From an uncultured Pseudomonadota bacterium (GTDB lineage: Bacteria; Desulfobacterota; Desulfobacteria; Desulfobacterales; Desulfobacteraceae), in NCBI GenBank assembly GCA_937880875.1, contig CALGRI010000465.1, positions 1 to 41,624 of the forward strand: a stretch of DNA of 41,624 nucleotides, written 5' to 3'. The position numbers and the translations under genes are program-made. Position 1 is the first letter of the stretch; each line of letters opens with the position of its first letter. The notes under the pieces were generated by a model, which ran no database searches, was not told the DNA's origin, and was given only the letters and a program-made list of their open reading frames with translations. Shown here one piece after another: positions 34,062 through 41,624 of the stretch.

Positions 34062-34835
34062 TTATTGGTTGATAAATTTAAGTTGGTTTTCAAATCGCCT
34101 GATTATAAAAGAAAGACTGGCAGTAATGACCAGATAACATAATGCCACAGCAAACCAGATTTCAAAAGTTAAAAATGTTTCAGAAACAATTCTCTGACCC
34201 TGCATGGTCAGGTCATAGATGGAAATCGTACTGACCAGTGCTGAATCTTTTATTAATGACACACTTTGACCGGCAAGCATTGGAAGGGTCTGCCGCAGCA
34301 TCTGGGGAATGATCACTTTGATGTAAATAACCGGTATAGACATTCCAATGCTCTGGGCAGCCTCAAATTGTCCCTTTGGAACATTGATTATACCGGAACG
34401 GATAATCTCTGAAGAATAAGCACCCTCAAACAGACTTAGAGCAATAACTGCGGAAGTAAAAGCCGGTATATTAAATACCGGCGATATCACAAAATAGATT
34501 AAAAATATCTGGATAAGTAGCGGGGTGTTGCGGATGGTTTCAACATAGAGCCATGATATAGATTTAAGCATGGGCGAAGAAGACAACCTTGCAAAGGCAG
34601 ACAAAAACCCGAGGATAAAAGAAAGCACAAGACTAATGGAAGAAATTTTAAGGGTAATTAAAAGACCTTCCAACAAAAGTCCTTTGGTAAATTCACCATT
34701 TTCAAAGACAAACAAATAGGGCTTAATCCTGTACCACTGCCAGTTATATTCAAGATTTCGGTATCCGACAATGAATATAATGACAATAAAAAAAATGAAT
34801 AAAAAAGGCTTGAGGCCCTTGTTCACGCGTTTCAT
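34062..34835 (-). CDS. Polar amino-acid ABC permease (HisQ/GlnP type), first permease
   Basis: 257 residues with spans near PFLFIFFIVIIFIVGY and LKISSISLVLSFILGFLSAF. The core motifs are YVETIRNTPLLIQIFLIYF, FEGAYSSEIIRSGIINVPKG, QFEAAQSIGMS (ATPase-contact loop) and IKDSALVSTISIYDLTMQG. First gene of the minus-strand cluster, 33 bp before the binding-protein gene. No ATPase gene is in the cluster or elsewhere in this window apart from potA, so the ATPase must come from another locus. Confidence 0.88.
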   Translation of the reverse strand: MKRVNKGLKPFLFIFFIVIIFIVGYRNLEYNWQWYRIKPYLFVFENGEFTKGLLLEGLLITLKISSISLVLSFILGFLSAFARLSSSPMLKSISWLYVETIRNTPLLIQIFLIYFVISPVFNIPAFTSAVIALSLFEGAYSSEIIRSGIINVPKGQFEAAQSIGMSIPVIYIKVIIPQMLRQTLPMLAGQSVSLIKDSALVSTISIYDLTMQGQRIVSETFLTFEIWFAVALCYLVITASLSFIIRRFENQLKFINQ

Positions 34836-34881
34836 TGATTGACCTTTGTCTTTTTAATAAAGACAAAAGATAACATGTAAT

Positions 34882-34925
34882 AAAAAAACCTGCCACCTTA
34901 AATCTTGAAGGCGACAGGGTTTTTT
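34882..34925 (+). terminator. A/T-flanked hairpin
   Basis: AAAAAAA, then CCTGCCACCTT (34889-34899) facing AAGGCGACAGG (34908-34918) with two mismatches, then GTTTTTT. The symmetric flanks would allow termination in either direction. Lying between divergent operons it may be an attenuator or a relic of a gene end. Confidence 0.55.
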
Positions 34926-35101
34926 AAGGGCAACACTTTTTTCACGCCCTTATTCTTCTATATCTGGCTAACCAGGTTTTCGGATTCAAAAGATGGCGCG
35001 GGCTCAAATTTTGCGCCCACAGGATCATCAATTCTAATTCTAAAAGCGATCAAAACACCTGAAAACCAGGAAAAAGTATATAGATATCAATCTTGTATCG
35101 G

Positions 35102-35130
35102 TTGACATACCCACCGGCCTTCGATATAAA
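35102..35130 (+). promoter_or_regulatory. Near-consensus sigma-70 promoter
   Basis: TTGACA (35102-35107), exactly 17 bases, then TATAAA (35125-35130). The first codon of the downstream gene is 91 bp past the -10. It should drive the dehydratase-type operon. Confidence 0.75.
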
Positions 35131-35220
35131 AACCGACAGAAAAAATTATCTTTAAAATCCTCCAGGATGAAGAGATTGAAAAGCTTTGCCAAAAAGGGGA
35201 AGAAACAGGAGAAGAAGAAT

Positions 35221-36333
35221 ATGAAGGAAATAAATATTTTTTGTGATGCAATAAAAGATGTGTCCGTTGTTGCTTCCAAAATCAAAGCAGGTCAAAAAAA
35301 AATTGTTGGTTACCTTTGCTCCTATGCACCAGAGGAATTGATATATGCAGCTGGTTTTCATCCCATGCGGCTGTTTTCCTCAAAATCAGATATTGTGCTG
35401 GCCGAACAACACCTTCAGGCCTATTGCTGTTCTCTGGTCCGGGGTGTGCTGGAGGACAGCCTGTCAGGACGGCTTGATTTCCTTGATGGAACCGTGTTCC
35501 CCCATACCTGTGATTCCATCCAGCGTTTGAGCGACATCTGGCGTATGAATGGGAAATATGAATTTTTTGCAGATGTGGTCCTGCCTGCCAAACTCAACAC
35601 CCAAAGTGCAAGAACCTATATGAAGGATGTTTTGACCAAATTTAAAAAAGACCTTGAAGCCGCAGTGGGAAGAGAAATCACCAATGCAGATCTTCAGGCA
35701 TCCATTAAAAAATTCAATCTCATCAGAAAAAATCTGTCAAAAATTTATGCACTTCAATCTCAAAGACCCGGGATCATAAAAGGCGCTGACCTTTATGCCA
35801 TTGTAAAGGGATCCATGGTGATGGACAGAGATGAGGTGGCTGACCTTCTGCCAGCCATTGTGGCCAAACTTGAAAAAGTTGATGTTCCCCAAAAAAGTGT
35901 AAAACGAATCGTTGTGTCCGGTTCCATCTGCGATTCCCCTGATATTTATACAGCCATGGAAGCGGCCGGAGGTGTTATTGTGGGAGATGACCTTTGCACA
36001 GGCCAGCGATGGTTTGAAGGTGAAATTCTGGATGATGAAAATCCCATAAATGCCATTGCAACAAGATTACTGGATCGCATAATCTGTCCTGCAAAACATT
36101 CAACACCAACTGCCCGCGGCGAGAATATGGTTTCACTTGCAAAAAAGAACAGGGCCGACGGTGTCATTTTCATGCTGCTCAAATTCTGTGATCCCCATGC
36201 ATTTGATTATCCCTATTTAAAAGAATTCCTTGACAAAGAAGGCATAAAGAACATGCTTATTGAAATGGATGATCAGCAGCAAAACTCAGGGCAGTTAGCC
36301 ACCCGTTTTGAAACCTTTATTCATATGATTTAA
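35221..36333 (+). CDS. 2-hydroxyacyl-CoA dehydratase/benzoyl-CoA reductase-type subunit
   Basis: 370 residues from ATG 35221 (MKEINIFCDAI), chosen because AGGAGAAGAAGAAT precedes it; an in-frame ATG at 35167 would add a lysine-rich leader. The HGD-D family opening VGYLCSYAPEELIYAAGFHPMRL is split here by its Cys. AYCCSLVRGVL, FPHTCDSIQRLSDIW and a late VIFMLLKFCDPHAFDYP carry the cysteines expected to ligate a [4Fe-4S] cluster. Such subunits pair to remove water from 2-hydroxyacyl-CoA, or to reduce aromatic CoA esters, after activation by an ATPase. The exact substrate is not readable. The partner subunit and activator follow. Confidence 0.88.
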   Translation: MKEINIFCDAIKDVSVVASKIKAGQKKIVGYLCSYAPEELIYAAGFHPMRLFSSKSDIVLAEQHLQAYCCSLVRGVLEDSLSGRLDFLDGTVFPHTCDSIQRLSDIWRMNGKYEFFADVVLPAKLNTQSARTYMKDVLTKFKKDLEAAVGREITNADLQASIKKFNLIRKNLSKIYALQSQRPGIIKGADLYAIVKGSMVMDRDEVADLLPAIVAKLEKVDVPQKSVKRIVVSGSICDSPDIYTAMEAAGGVIVGDDLCTGQRWFEGEILDDENPINAIATRLLDRIICPAKHSTPTARGENMVSLAKKNRADGVIFMLLKFCDPHAFDYPYLKEFLDKEGIKNMLIEMDDQQQNSGQLATRFETFIHMI

Positions 36334-36347
36334 AAAGGATTTGCCAT

Positions 36348-37577
36348 ATGTCAGAAACGCTTTCAGAAAAAAGAAAAATAAAATGCGGAAAAAAAATGCG
36401 GGATATCATGACCACCTATTATCTGGATGCCATGACTGCAGGACAGAACAACAAACAAGTTGCCTGGATCACTTCTGGAGGTCCTGTAGAGCCTTTGGTG
36501 GCAATGGATATCATCCCCGTTTACCCTGAAAACCATGGTGCCATGATAGGCGCTTCCAAAATGGGAGAAGATCTATGCATTAAAGCCGAAGATATGGGCT
36601 ACAGCTCTGATCTGTGTTCCTATGCAAGGGCAGATATCTCATGCTCAATTGTCAAGGGAGGGCCTATCGGAGGATTGCCTAAACCAGACATGCTGATCTG
36701 CTGCAATAATATCTGCGGCACTGTGCTAAAATGGTATGAAGTCCAGGCAAGGTATTATAAGGTGCCGCTGTTTATTCTGGATACCCCTGTATGCCATACC
36801 CGATATTCCTCTGAAATAGCCAGGTATGTCCGGACCCAAATTGATGAATATATTGTCTTTCTAGAAACAATGACAAAAAGAAAATTTGACTATGACAAAA
36901 TGGCACAGGTGGGCAGACTTGCCTATGAGGCCCAGCAGCTCTGGCAAAAAGTCCTCAACACCACTGCCCACAAGCCATCGCCCATGTCTGCTTTTGATGC
37001 ATTCTTTTTCCTTGCCCTGATCGTCACATTGCGGGGTACTCAAATCGCTGTTGATTTCTATAAGGAACTGCTGGAAGAAATGGAGCAGCGTATACAGACC
37101 GGTATCAGCATGGTTCCCGATGAAAAATACAGGCTTTTATGGGATAATCTGCCAGTGTGGTATCGACTCAAATGGCTGTCCCAAAAATTTTCCGATCACA
37201 ATGCCTGCCTTGTGGCAGACACGTACACATCTGCCTGGTGCGGTGCCATAAAATATACAGATGAAAACAATTTTTTAGATTCCATGGCCGAAGCCTACAC
37301 CATGATCTATCTGAATATCGGTGTTGACCAGATGGCAGACCAGGTGCTTGACATGATAAAATTTTATGATGCCGATGGTTTTGTGATGCATTCAAATCGC
37401 TCCTGCAAGCCCTACTCTTTCGGACAGATGGATATTATGCGAATCGTCCGGGAAAAGACAAATATTCCTGTTCTCATGATAGAGGCTGACATGGTGGATC
37501 CCAGAAGTTTTTCACAATCCCAGATAGAAACCCGGATTGATGCTTTCATGGAAATCATCAAACAAAGGAACAATTGA
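36348..37577 (+). CDS. 2-hydroxyacyl-CoA dehydratase/benzoyl-CoA reductase-type second subunit
   Basis: 409 residues, starting 14 bp after the first subunit with AAAAAGGA upstream. Family features: WITSGGPVEPLVAMDIIPVYPENHG, DLCSYARADISCSIVKGG and DMLICCNNICGTVLKWYEV hold cysteines for a [4Fe-4S] cluster. Late VMHSNRSCKPYSFGQMDI and VLMIEADMVDPRSFSQSQIE match the HgdB/BcrB-type C-terminal domain. The two subunits would form the heterodimeric component. No CoA-transferase or CoA ligase is found in this window, so the substrate is unknown. Confidence 0.88.
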   Translation: MSETLSEKRKIKCGKKMRDIMTTYYLDAMTAGQNNKQVAWITSGGPVEPLVAMDIIPVYPENHGAMIGASKMGEDLCIKAEDMGYSSDLCSYARADISCSIVKGGPIGGLPKPDMLICCNNICGTVLKWYEVQARYYKVPLFILDTPVCHTRYSSEIARYVRTQIDEYIVFLETMTKRKFDYDKMAQVGRLAYEAQQLWQKVLNTTAHKPSPMSAFDAFFFLALIVTLRGTQIAVDFYKELLEEMEQRIQTGISMVPDEKYRLLWDNLPVWYRLKWLSQKFSDHNACLVADTYTSAWCGAIKYTDENNFLDSMAEAYTMIYLNIGVDQMADQVLDMIKFYDADGFVMHSNRSCKPYSFGQMDIMRIVREKTNIPVLMIEADMVDPRSFSQSQIETRIDAFMEIIKQRNN

Positions 37578-37578
37578 T

Positions 37579-37674
37579 ATGAACTTTTATCTTAAATATT
37601 TTGATCTTAAAATCAAGGTGTGTCTCGTTACCGGCCAGACATTTATGGTAGATGGAGGAGCAACAGCCATATGA
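37579..37674 (+). pseudogene. Fossil C-terminal tail of a short-chain dehydrogenase (SDR)
   Basis: ATG at 37579 opens a 31-codon frame ending VTGQTFMVDGGATAI, which is the standard C-terminal motif of classical SDR enzymes (V/I-TGQ-x-xx-VDGG). The upstream portion (MNFYLKYFDLKIK) is not SDR-like. Its TGA overlaps the ATG of the activator gene (ATGA at 37671-37674). It might still be translated to couple the activator to the subunits. Confidence 0.65.
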
Positions 37675-38438
37675 TTTATGCAGGTATTGATATTGGTTCA
37701 ATTACAGCCAAGGCAGCCTTGATAAAAGACAACCAGCTTTTGGGAACCCATGTCATAGCAACGGGGTATGATCCCATAAATGCCGGGATCAAGGTGTTTG
37801 AGGCGCTTTTAAAAAAAAATAAACTTTCCAAGAAACAAATAAATGCCATTATTTCCACAGGCTATGGCCGTTCCAGTGTAAATTTTGCAGACAAGACCCT
37901 GACGGAAATCATCTGTCATGGAACGGGTGCCTATTTTATAAACCCTGAAATCCGTGGGATCATAGATGTCGGTGGTCAAGACAGCAAGGCAATTTTTCTG
38001 AATAACAGCGGTCAGGTGGAAAACTTTGCCATGAATGACAAATGCGCCGCAGGTACAGGACGATTCCTTGAAGTCATGGCAAAGGCCCTGGAAGTTGACC
38101 TGGAACAATTGGGTGACTTCAGCCTCAAAGCAGACAAACCTTTAAAAATAAGTAGTATCTGTACTGTGTTTGCAGAATCAGAAGTCATTTCCATGATTGC
38201 AGGACAGGAAAAAAGAGAAAACATCATTGCCGGTATTCATGAGTCTGCTGCTGCCCGGGTTGCCATTCTTGCCAGTAAAATTAAAATCAAAGAACCTGTA
38301 ATGATGACCGGGGGTGTGGCAAAGAATAAAGGTATGGTCAAGGCCCTTGAAAAGCGACTTGGATTTAACCTCATTGTAGGGGGGCTGGCCCAGGAAAATG
38401 GCGCCATTGGTGCTGCAGTCCTGGCATCAAGGCTGTAA
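37671..38438 (+). CDS. ATP-dependent activator of the dehydratase/reductase (HgdC-like)
   Basis: 255 residues from ATG 37671, preceded by GGAGGAGC. ASKHA-fold ATPase of the CoA-substrate-specific activase family: phosphate-1 loop GIDIGSITAKAALI, IDVGGQDSKAIFL, adenosine loop MTGGVAKNKGMVKALEKRL. The bridging [4Fe-4S] cysteines of the homodimer are Cys125 in NDKCAAGTGRFLEV and Cys164 in SSICTVFAESEVI. It couples ATP hydrolysis to low-potential electron transfer from ferredoxin into the dehydratase subunits. It may draw on the same ferredoxin pool as the AOR fusion (inference). Confidence 0.92.
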   Translation: MIYAGIDIGSITAKAALIKDNQLLGTHVIATGYDPINAGIKVFEALLKKNKLSKKQINAIISTGYGRSSVNFADKTLTEIICHGTGAYFINPEIRGIIDVGGQDSKAIFLNNSGQVENFAMNDKCAAGTGRFLEVMAKALEVDLEQLGDFSLKADKPLKISSICTVFAESEVISMIAGQEKRENIIAGIHESAAARVAILASKIKIKEPVMMTGGVAKNKGMVKALEKRLGFNLIVGGLAQENGAIGAAVLASRL

Positions 38439-38454
38439 TATTTTGAGGTATATT

Positions 38455-39513
38455 TTGATTTTATTAAATATCATCAGGCGTTATTGGTGCATCAGCATCA
38501 TTTTTTATCTTTTATTTTTTTCAACCAGTGCATGGTCCAAAGATCCCTCTGAACTTCAGACTGTTCAGCTTTTCTTTGAAAATGACCTTTTCGGGGACAC
38601 GGATAAATATTATACCAATGCCGTCCAGATTACCTGGCTTTCCAATGATCTGAAGCGATACAGGGATGACGAGCGCCTGCCTGAATGGTCCTTACCCATC
38701 ATCCATTCCATCATCAAGGCCTTCCCCTTTTCAAGCGTGCCGGGAAGTGTTCATAATGTCGGCATTTTACTGGGGCAGCAAATCTATACTCCTTCTGATA
38801 TCCAGACAATGACATTGATAGAAGCAGAACGACCCTATGCCGGATTCCTGTATGGCGGGCTTGCCCTGCACAGCAAAACCGATACCATCCTTGACACCCT
38901 TGAAATCGTCCTGGGAGTTGTGGGTCCTGCTGCCAAAGCTGAGTTTGCACAGAACACAGTACATGATTTAAGGGACATCCCCACAGCAAAAGGATGGGAC
39001 AACCAGCTTCAAAATGAACCAGCCATCAGGTTTTCCTGGCAGCGCAAATGGCGGCTGCACAGCATGGAATTATTGGATATCCTGGATTATGATTTAATTT
39101 CTCATGCTGGATTAGCCCTGGGTAATGTTAAAACATCGGGCAATGCTGGGGGTGAAATCCGTTTCGGGTATAATATCCCAAAGGATTTCGGGTCTGATGT
39201 GATCCGGGCCGGTGCAGGGATCAGCGCACCTGTCAGTGCAGATTTAAAACAAGGCAATACTTCATGGGGCATGCATCTATTTGCCAGCTCCCAGGTTGAA
39301 GGCGTAATTCATGACATATTTCTTGATGGCAACACCTGGGAACATAGCCACAGCGTTGATAAAAAAAGACTGGTGGCTGACCTTTCTCTAGGATTGGCCT
39401 TTAACTTTGACATGTTCAAACTGACCTACCGGCATCTTTTCAGCACCAAACAATTTGACAACCAGAAACAGGGTCATATCATCGGATCACTGACGTTGAC
39501 CCTCTCGTTTTAA
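38455..39513 (+). CDS. lpxR: Outer-membrane lipid A 3'-O-deacylase LpxR family
   Basis: About 352 residues. I place the start at TTG 38455 because GAGG lies six bases upstream and a signal peptide follows (IIFYLLFFSTSAWSKDP). The LpxR signature is clear: VQLFFENDLFGDTDKYYTNA near the mature N-terminus, GQQIYTPSDIQT, ERPYAGFLYGGLALHS and HDLRDIPTAKGWDNQLQNEP. The end GHIIGSLTLTLSF is a terminal beta strand with C-terminal Phe, as expected for an outer-membrane barrel. The family removes the 3'-acyloxyacyl chain from lipid A. It begins 16 bp after the activator gene, an unrelated neighbour functionally. Confidence 0.85.
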   Translation: MILLNIIRRYWCISIIFYLLFFSTSAWSKDPSELQTVQLFFENDLFGDTDKYYTNAVQITWLSNDLKRYRDDERLPEWSLPIIHSIIKAFPFSSVPGSVHNVGILLGQQIYTPSDIQTMTLIEAERPYAGFLYGGLALHSKTDTILDTLEIVLGVVGPAAKAEFAQNTVHDLRDIPTAKGWDNQLQNEPAIRFSWQRKWRLHSMELLDILDYDLISHAGLALGNVKTSGNAGGEIRFGYNIPKDFGSDVIRAGAGISAPVSADLKQGNTSWGMHLFASSQVEGVIHDIFLDGNTWEHSHSVDKKRLVADLSLGLAFNFDMFKLTYRHLFSTKQFDNQKQGHIIGSLTLTLSF

Positions 39514-39544
39514 ATTTACTGATCTTTTATCCTGATTTTGATAT

Positions 39545-40174
39545 CTATTTTTGTTTTTTCATCCGCTGAACCAGGGCATCCATCGATTCCCCATTGGGCG
39601 CCATGGCCATGGGGTTTAGTTCAACAAGCTCTTCCCATGCCCTTATACCGCCGGGAACATCGTTCAAATCGTGCAATAGTACAACTCCCTTGTTAAATCT
39701 CGCAGTTTCAAAGGAGGGATCAATTAAAATGGCTTTATCAAATGCTTCAATGGCTTTTTCAGGTTGACCATTCCTCCGGTACATCACCCCCAGATCAGTT
39801 ATAACCCCTGTTTTTCCAGGCTCGATTGCCAGAGATTTTTCATATGCGTCAATGGCATTTTTTACCTGATCTGAATCAAAGAAAAGGTGTCCCAACTGAG
39901 CCCATGCCTCTGCATCTTTAGGATTTTTTTCTAGATATTGTTCAAGTTTTAAAATTTCTGCAGAAACCTCGATTGAATTATCCTGTTGCCCCATTGCCGG
40001 GTTATTATTTGGAGCTGCATTGCCCTTTACCTGGACCTGTTTATCAGCTGCAAGTTTAAATGAAGAATATATAGTCCCGCCGATGAATCCAATGAACAAG
40101 GACACCACAACCGCAATAATCAGGGTCTTGTTTTGTACGTAGTCTTTGTTTTGGATTTCTGTATTTTTCGCCAT
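39545..40174 (-). CDS. Membrane-anchored TPR protein
   Basis: 209 residues. One span near residues 18-36 (LIIAVVVSLFIGFIGGTIY) is followed by a Gln/Asn-rich linker and TPR repeats: LEKNPKDAEAWAQLGHLFFD, NAIDAYEKSLAIEPGKTGVI, GVMYRRNGQPEKAIEAFDKA and FNKGVVLLHDLNDVPGGIRA. The shape recalls CcmH/NrfG-like TPR scaffolds, but no haem-lyase partner is nearby. A scaffold function at the membrane is all that can be said. It is convergent with lpxR (31 bp between stops). Confidence 0.8.
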   Translation of the reverse strand: MAKNTEIQNKDYVQNKTLIIAVVVSLFIGFIGGTIYSSFKLAADKQVQVKGNAAPNNNPAMGQQDNSIEVSAEILKLEQYLEKNPKDAEAWAQLGHLFFDSDQVKNAIDAYEKSLAIEPGKTGVITDLGVMYRRNGQPEKAIEAFDKAILIDPSFETARFNKGVVLLHDLNDVPGGIRAWEELVELNPMAMAPNGESMDALVQRMKKQK

Positions 40175-40295
40175 ATTTAAACCTTTTATTTTGATTGTTA
40201 TGAGGTCCTAACATAATCACAAAAACTAAGACGGCAATGAATTTAAAACAATCCGGCTTATGCATTTTTTATGCATGCATATACGCTTTTGCAAT

Positions 40296-40682
40296 TTATT
40301 TTGGCACGGGTTTTTTCCCCAGGGGTGCAAAGCAGACACCTGCCAGCCTGAAATGTGCAAACCCGAAAGGTATGCCAATAATGGTCAGGCACATGCTGAC
40401 CCCGGCAATGATATGGGATATGGCAAGCCAGATCCCGGCCAGGATAATCCATAAAAAATTAGCAAGCCCTGTCCCGATTATCCTTTCCTCTCCAAGGACA
40501 CGGGAATCCACAAGCTCTTTTCCAAAAGGAAAAGCCGCAAACCCTGCAATTCTGAATGCTGCAATCCCAAATGGAATGCCGATTATGGTAATGTAAAGCA
40601 GGCAGCCCAGCAGAACCCATAAAATCCAGGCCAGAAGACCGCCACCAAAAACAAACCATAAAATATTCAATATTAATGCCAT
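40296..40682 (-). CDS. yccF: YccF-family inner-membrane protein
   Basis: 128 residues from ATG 40682 (MALILNILWFVFGG), preceded by GAGGAGAATAAA. The YccF family shows two internal repeats, and both are present: LLYITIIGIPFGIAAFRIAG and MCLTIIGIPFGFAHFRLAG. Four hydrophobic stretches are expected. Function is unknown in general. A longer frame to 40739 adds a charged leader without a good start site. Downstream (minus strand) is the TPR protein gene, 121 bp away. Confidence 0.9.
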   Translation of the reverse strand: MALILNILWFVFGGGLLAWILWVLLGCLLYITIIGIPFGIAAFRIAGFAAFPFGKELVDSRVLGEERIIGTGLANFLWIILAGIWLAISHIIAGVSMCLTIIGIPFGFAHFRLAGVCFAPLGKKPVPK

Positions 40683-41039
40683 TTTATTCTCCTCTTCGAA
40701 ATTAATTTTCTTTATATGCGGTTTCACCCTTTCCCACAAGTCAATCTGTAATTCAAAAAGAAAAATTTTAACCTGCTCAACTTTTCACAGCCCAGCTTGT
40801 TTCCATCAAATTTATTAAAAGAGTCCTTTTTTTAATAAATCAGTGTTTACCCTGATTGTTTTCTTATAAACCCCGATATATAACATAAAAAGTTCTTTTT
40901 TTTCTCTGTGAACTTTTAAATTTTGACCGGGCAAAAGTTATAAATACTTGCAACAATTCATAATTTTTCAAATATTCAACGTGTATGCCATACTTTGAAC
41001 AATACAATCATAGCTGAATGTGGCAGGCTTACTGGAATG
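40683..41039. other. AT-rich intergenic region with hairpin
   Basis: No gene is recognised. AAAAAGTTC (40887-40895), a T-rich run and GAACTTTT (40910-40917) form a stem with T-tracts that could act as a terminator for the minus-strand flavoprotein gene at 41040. Confidence 0.45.
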
Positions 41040-41624
41040 TTATTGCCGTGCTGCAGTGGCATAACGTTGAATAACCGTTTCAACCGATTCAACGATCTCT
41101 ATACCGCTGACACTTTTACCTGCCTGAAAAAAATCCTTATAACTTATACCTTTAAGCGAGGCTTTTTTAAGCTGCCATATAGATTTTAGTGTATAAAACA
41201 TACGCATATAATGTTTGCCTTTAGGGTGTCTTAAAAGCTTTTTAGCCAGCCAATTAGCCTTGGTCCCTGTCTTTTCGATATAAGGTGTTTTAATTACAGC
41301 CACAGGCACACCCGAAATTTTATCGGTGAGAACAATGTCATCTTCATGCGCATCAACAATTGCCTTTTTATAATCTTTGTGTACCCGGCATTCCGTTGTG
41401 GCAATAAAGCGAGTACCCATCTGCACACCTGCGTATCCCATATCTAAAGCTTTAATAAAATCATCTTCACATCCAATCCCGCCGGCACAAATAAGAGGAA
41501 CATCCAATCCGGACAAGTCTTCATAAAGTTGTTCCTGAATTTTTTCTCCTGCATGCCCTCCTGCTCTGGAATTAACACAAATAAGTCCATCCACACCGCC
41601 TTCTATGGCTTTTTCAGCCCATCT
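41040..41624 (-). CDS. Nitronate monooxygenase-like flavin oxidoreductase (5' end outside window)
   Basis: The C-terminal 194 codons are visible; the frame runs open past base 41624, so the N-terminal part is missing. FMN-binding TIM-barrel features of the 2-nitropropane dioxygenase/nitronate monooxygenase family are present: GLICVNSRAGGHAG, LICAGGIGCEDDFIKALDMG and YAGVQMGTRFIATTE. The family oxidises nitronates or acts as NAD(P)H-dependent enoyl reductase (FabK-like); the substrate cannot be told from this part. The tail (residues after KLLRHPKGKHYM) is longer than in short family members. Confidence 0.88.
   Translation of the reverse strand, partial: RWAEKAIEGGVDGLICVNSRAGGHAGEKIQEQLYEDLSGLDVPLICAGGIGCEDDFIKALDMGYAGVQMGTRFIATTECRVHKDYKKAIVDAHEDDIVLTDKISGVPVAVIKTPYIEKTGTKANWLAKKLLRHPKGKHYMRMFYTLKSIWQLKKASLKGISYKDFFQAGKSVSGIEIVESVETVIQRYATAARQ

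Larger units (their letters stand above)
34836..35220. other. Divergent intergenic region
   Basis: Between the amino-acid ABC cluster (minus) and the dehydratase-type operon (plus). It contains the hairpin at 34882-34925 and a strong plus-strand promoter at 35102-35130, annotated separately. No credible gene is present in it. Confidence 0.6.

Noticed and set aside
40237-40596. Plus-strand frame of 119 codons
   Set aside because: It is antisense to yccF, whose duplicated IIGIPFG motif is unmistakable.

Overview
The window looks like a chromosome segment of an anaerobic, probably sulfate-reducing member of the Desulfobacterota (Desulfobacteraceae-like). The basis is gene content: an aldehyde:ferredoxin oxidoreductase domain, a polyferredoxin, a TRAP transporter, 2-hydroxyacyl-CoA dehydratase/benzoyl-CoA reductase-type subunits with their activator, DUF2889 and LpxR. 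This is an inference from gene families; no rRNA or other marker is present. I saw no tRNA, rRNA or CRISPR array.

Region 1 (1-19561) is a polyamine-degradation island. A six-gene operon, potABCD-aguA-aguB (agmatine/polyamine ABC importer, agmatine deiminase, N-carbamoylputrescine amidase), occurs twice in direct orientation, at 79-6055 and 13397-19373. The repeat is base-identical as far as I can compare over 6038 bp (1-6038 = 13319-19356). Between the copies lie a DUF2889 gene, an alkyltransferase-like gene (atl), a dead EamA transporter tail, an Lrp/AsnC regulator, and a divergent operon. That operon encodes a GABA transaminase (gabT), a 1054-residue fusion of putrescine aminotransferase with a tungsten-type aldehyde:ferredoxin oxidoreductase, and a four-cluster ferredoxin. 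Read together: agmatine -> N-carbamoylputrescine -> putrescine -> 4-aminobutanal -> GABA -> succinate semialdehyde, with the aldehyde oxidation coupled to ferredoxin instead of NAD(P). The fusion would hand the cyclisation-prone 4-aminobutanal directly to the oxidoreductase. This is the most interesting system in the window.

The second operon copy is followed by a decayed echo of the first copy's flank: truncated atl joined to the EamA remnant at a 6-bp microhomology. The left edge of the repeat lies inside a palindromic, MITE-like element of about 130-157 bp.

Region 2 (19562-27007) holds an orphan membrane protein, a methylmalonate-semialdehyde-dehydrogenase-type CoA-acylating aldehyde dehydrogenase, a DctPQM TRAP transporter, a universal stress protein and a uroporphyrinogen-decarboxylase-family protein. 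Region 3 (27008-31248) contains insertion-sequence remnants on both strands, a PBP1B-type bifunctional peptidoglycan synthase translationally coupled to a TPR lipoprotein, and another broken gene fragment.

Region 4 (31249-34835) has asd convergent with a polar amino-acid ABC cluster (two permeases and a binding protein, no ATPase). Region 5 (34836-39513) is an operon of two dehydratase/reductase-type subunits, a fossil SDR tail, the ATPase activator and LpxR, preceded by a near-consensus sigma-70 promoter. The right end carries, on the minus strand, a TPR protein, YccF and a nitronate-monooxygenase-like flavoprotein cut by the window edge.
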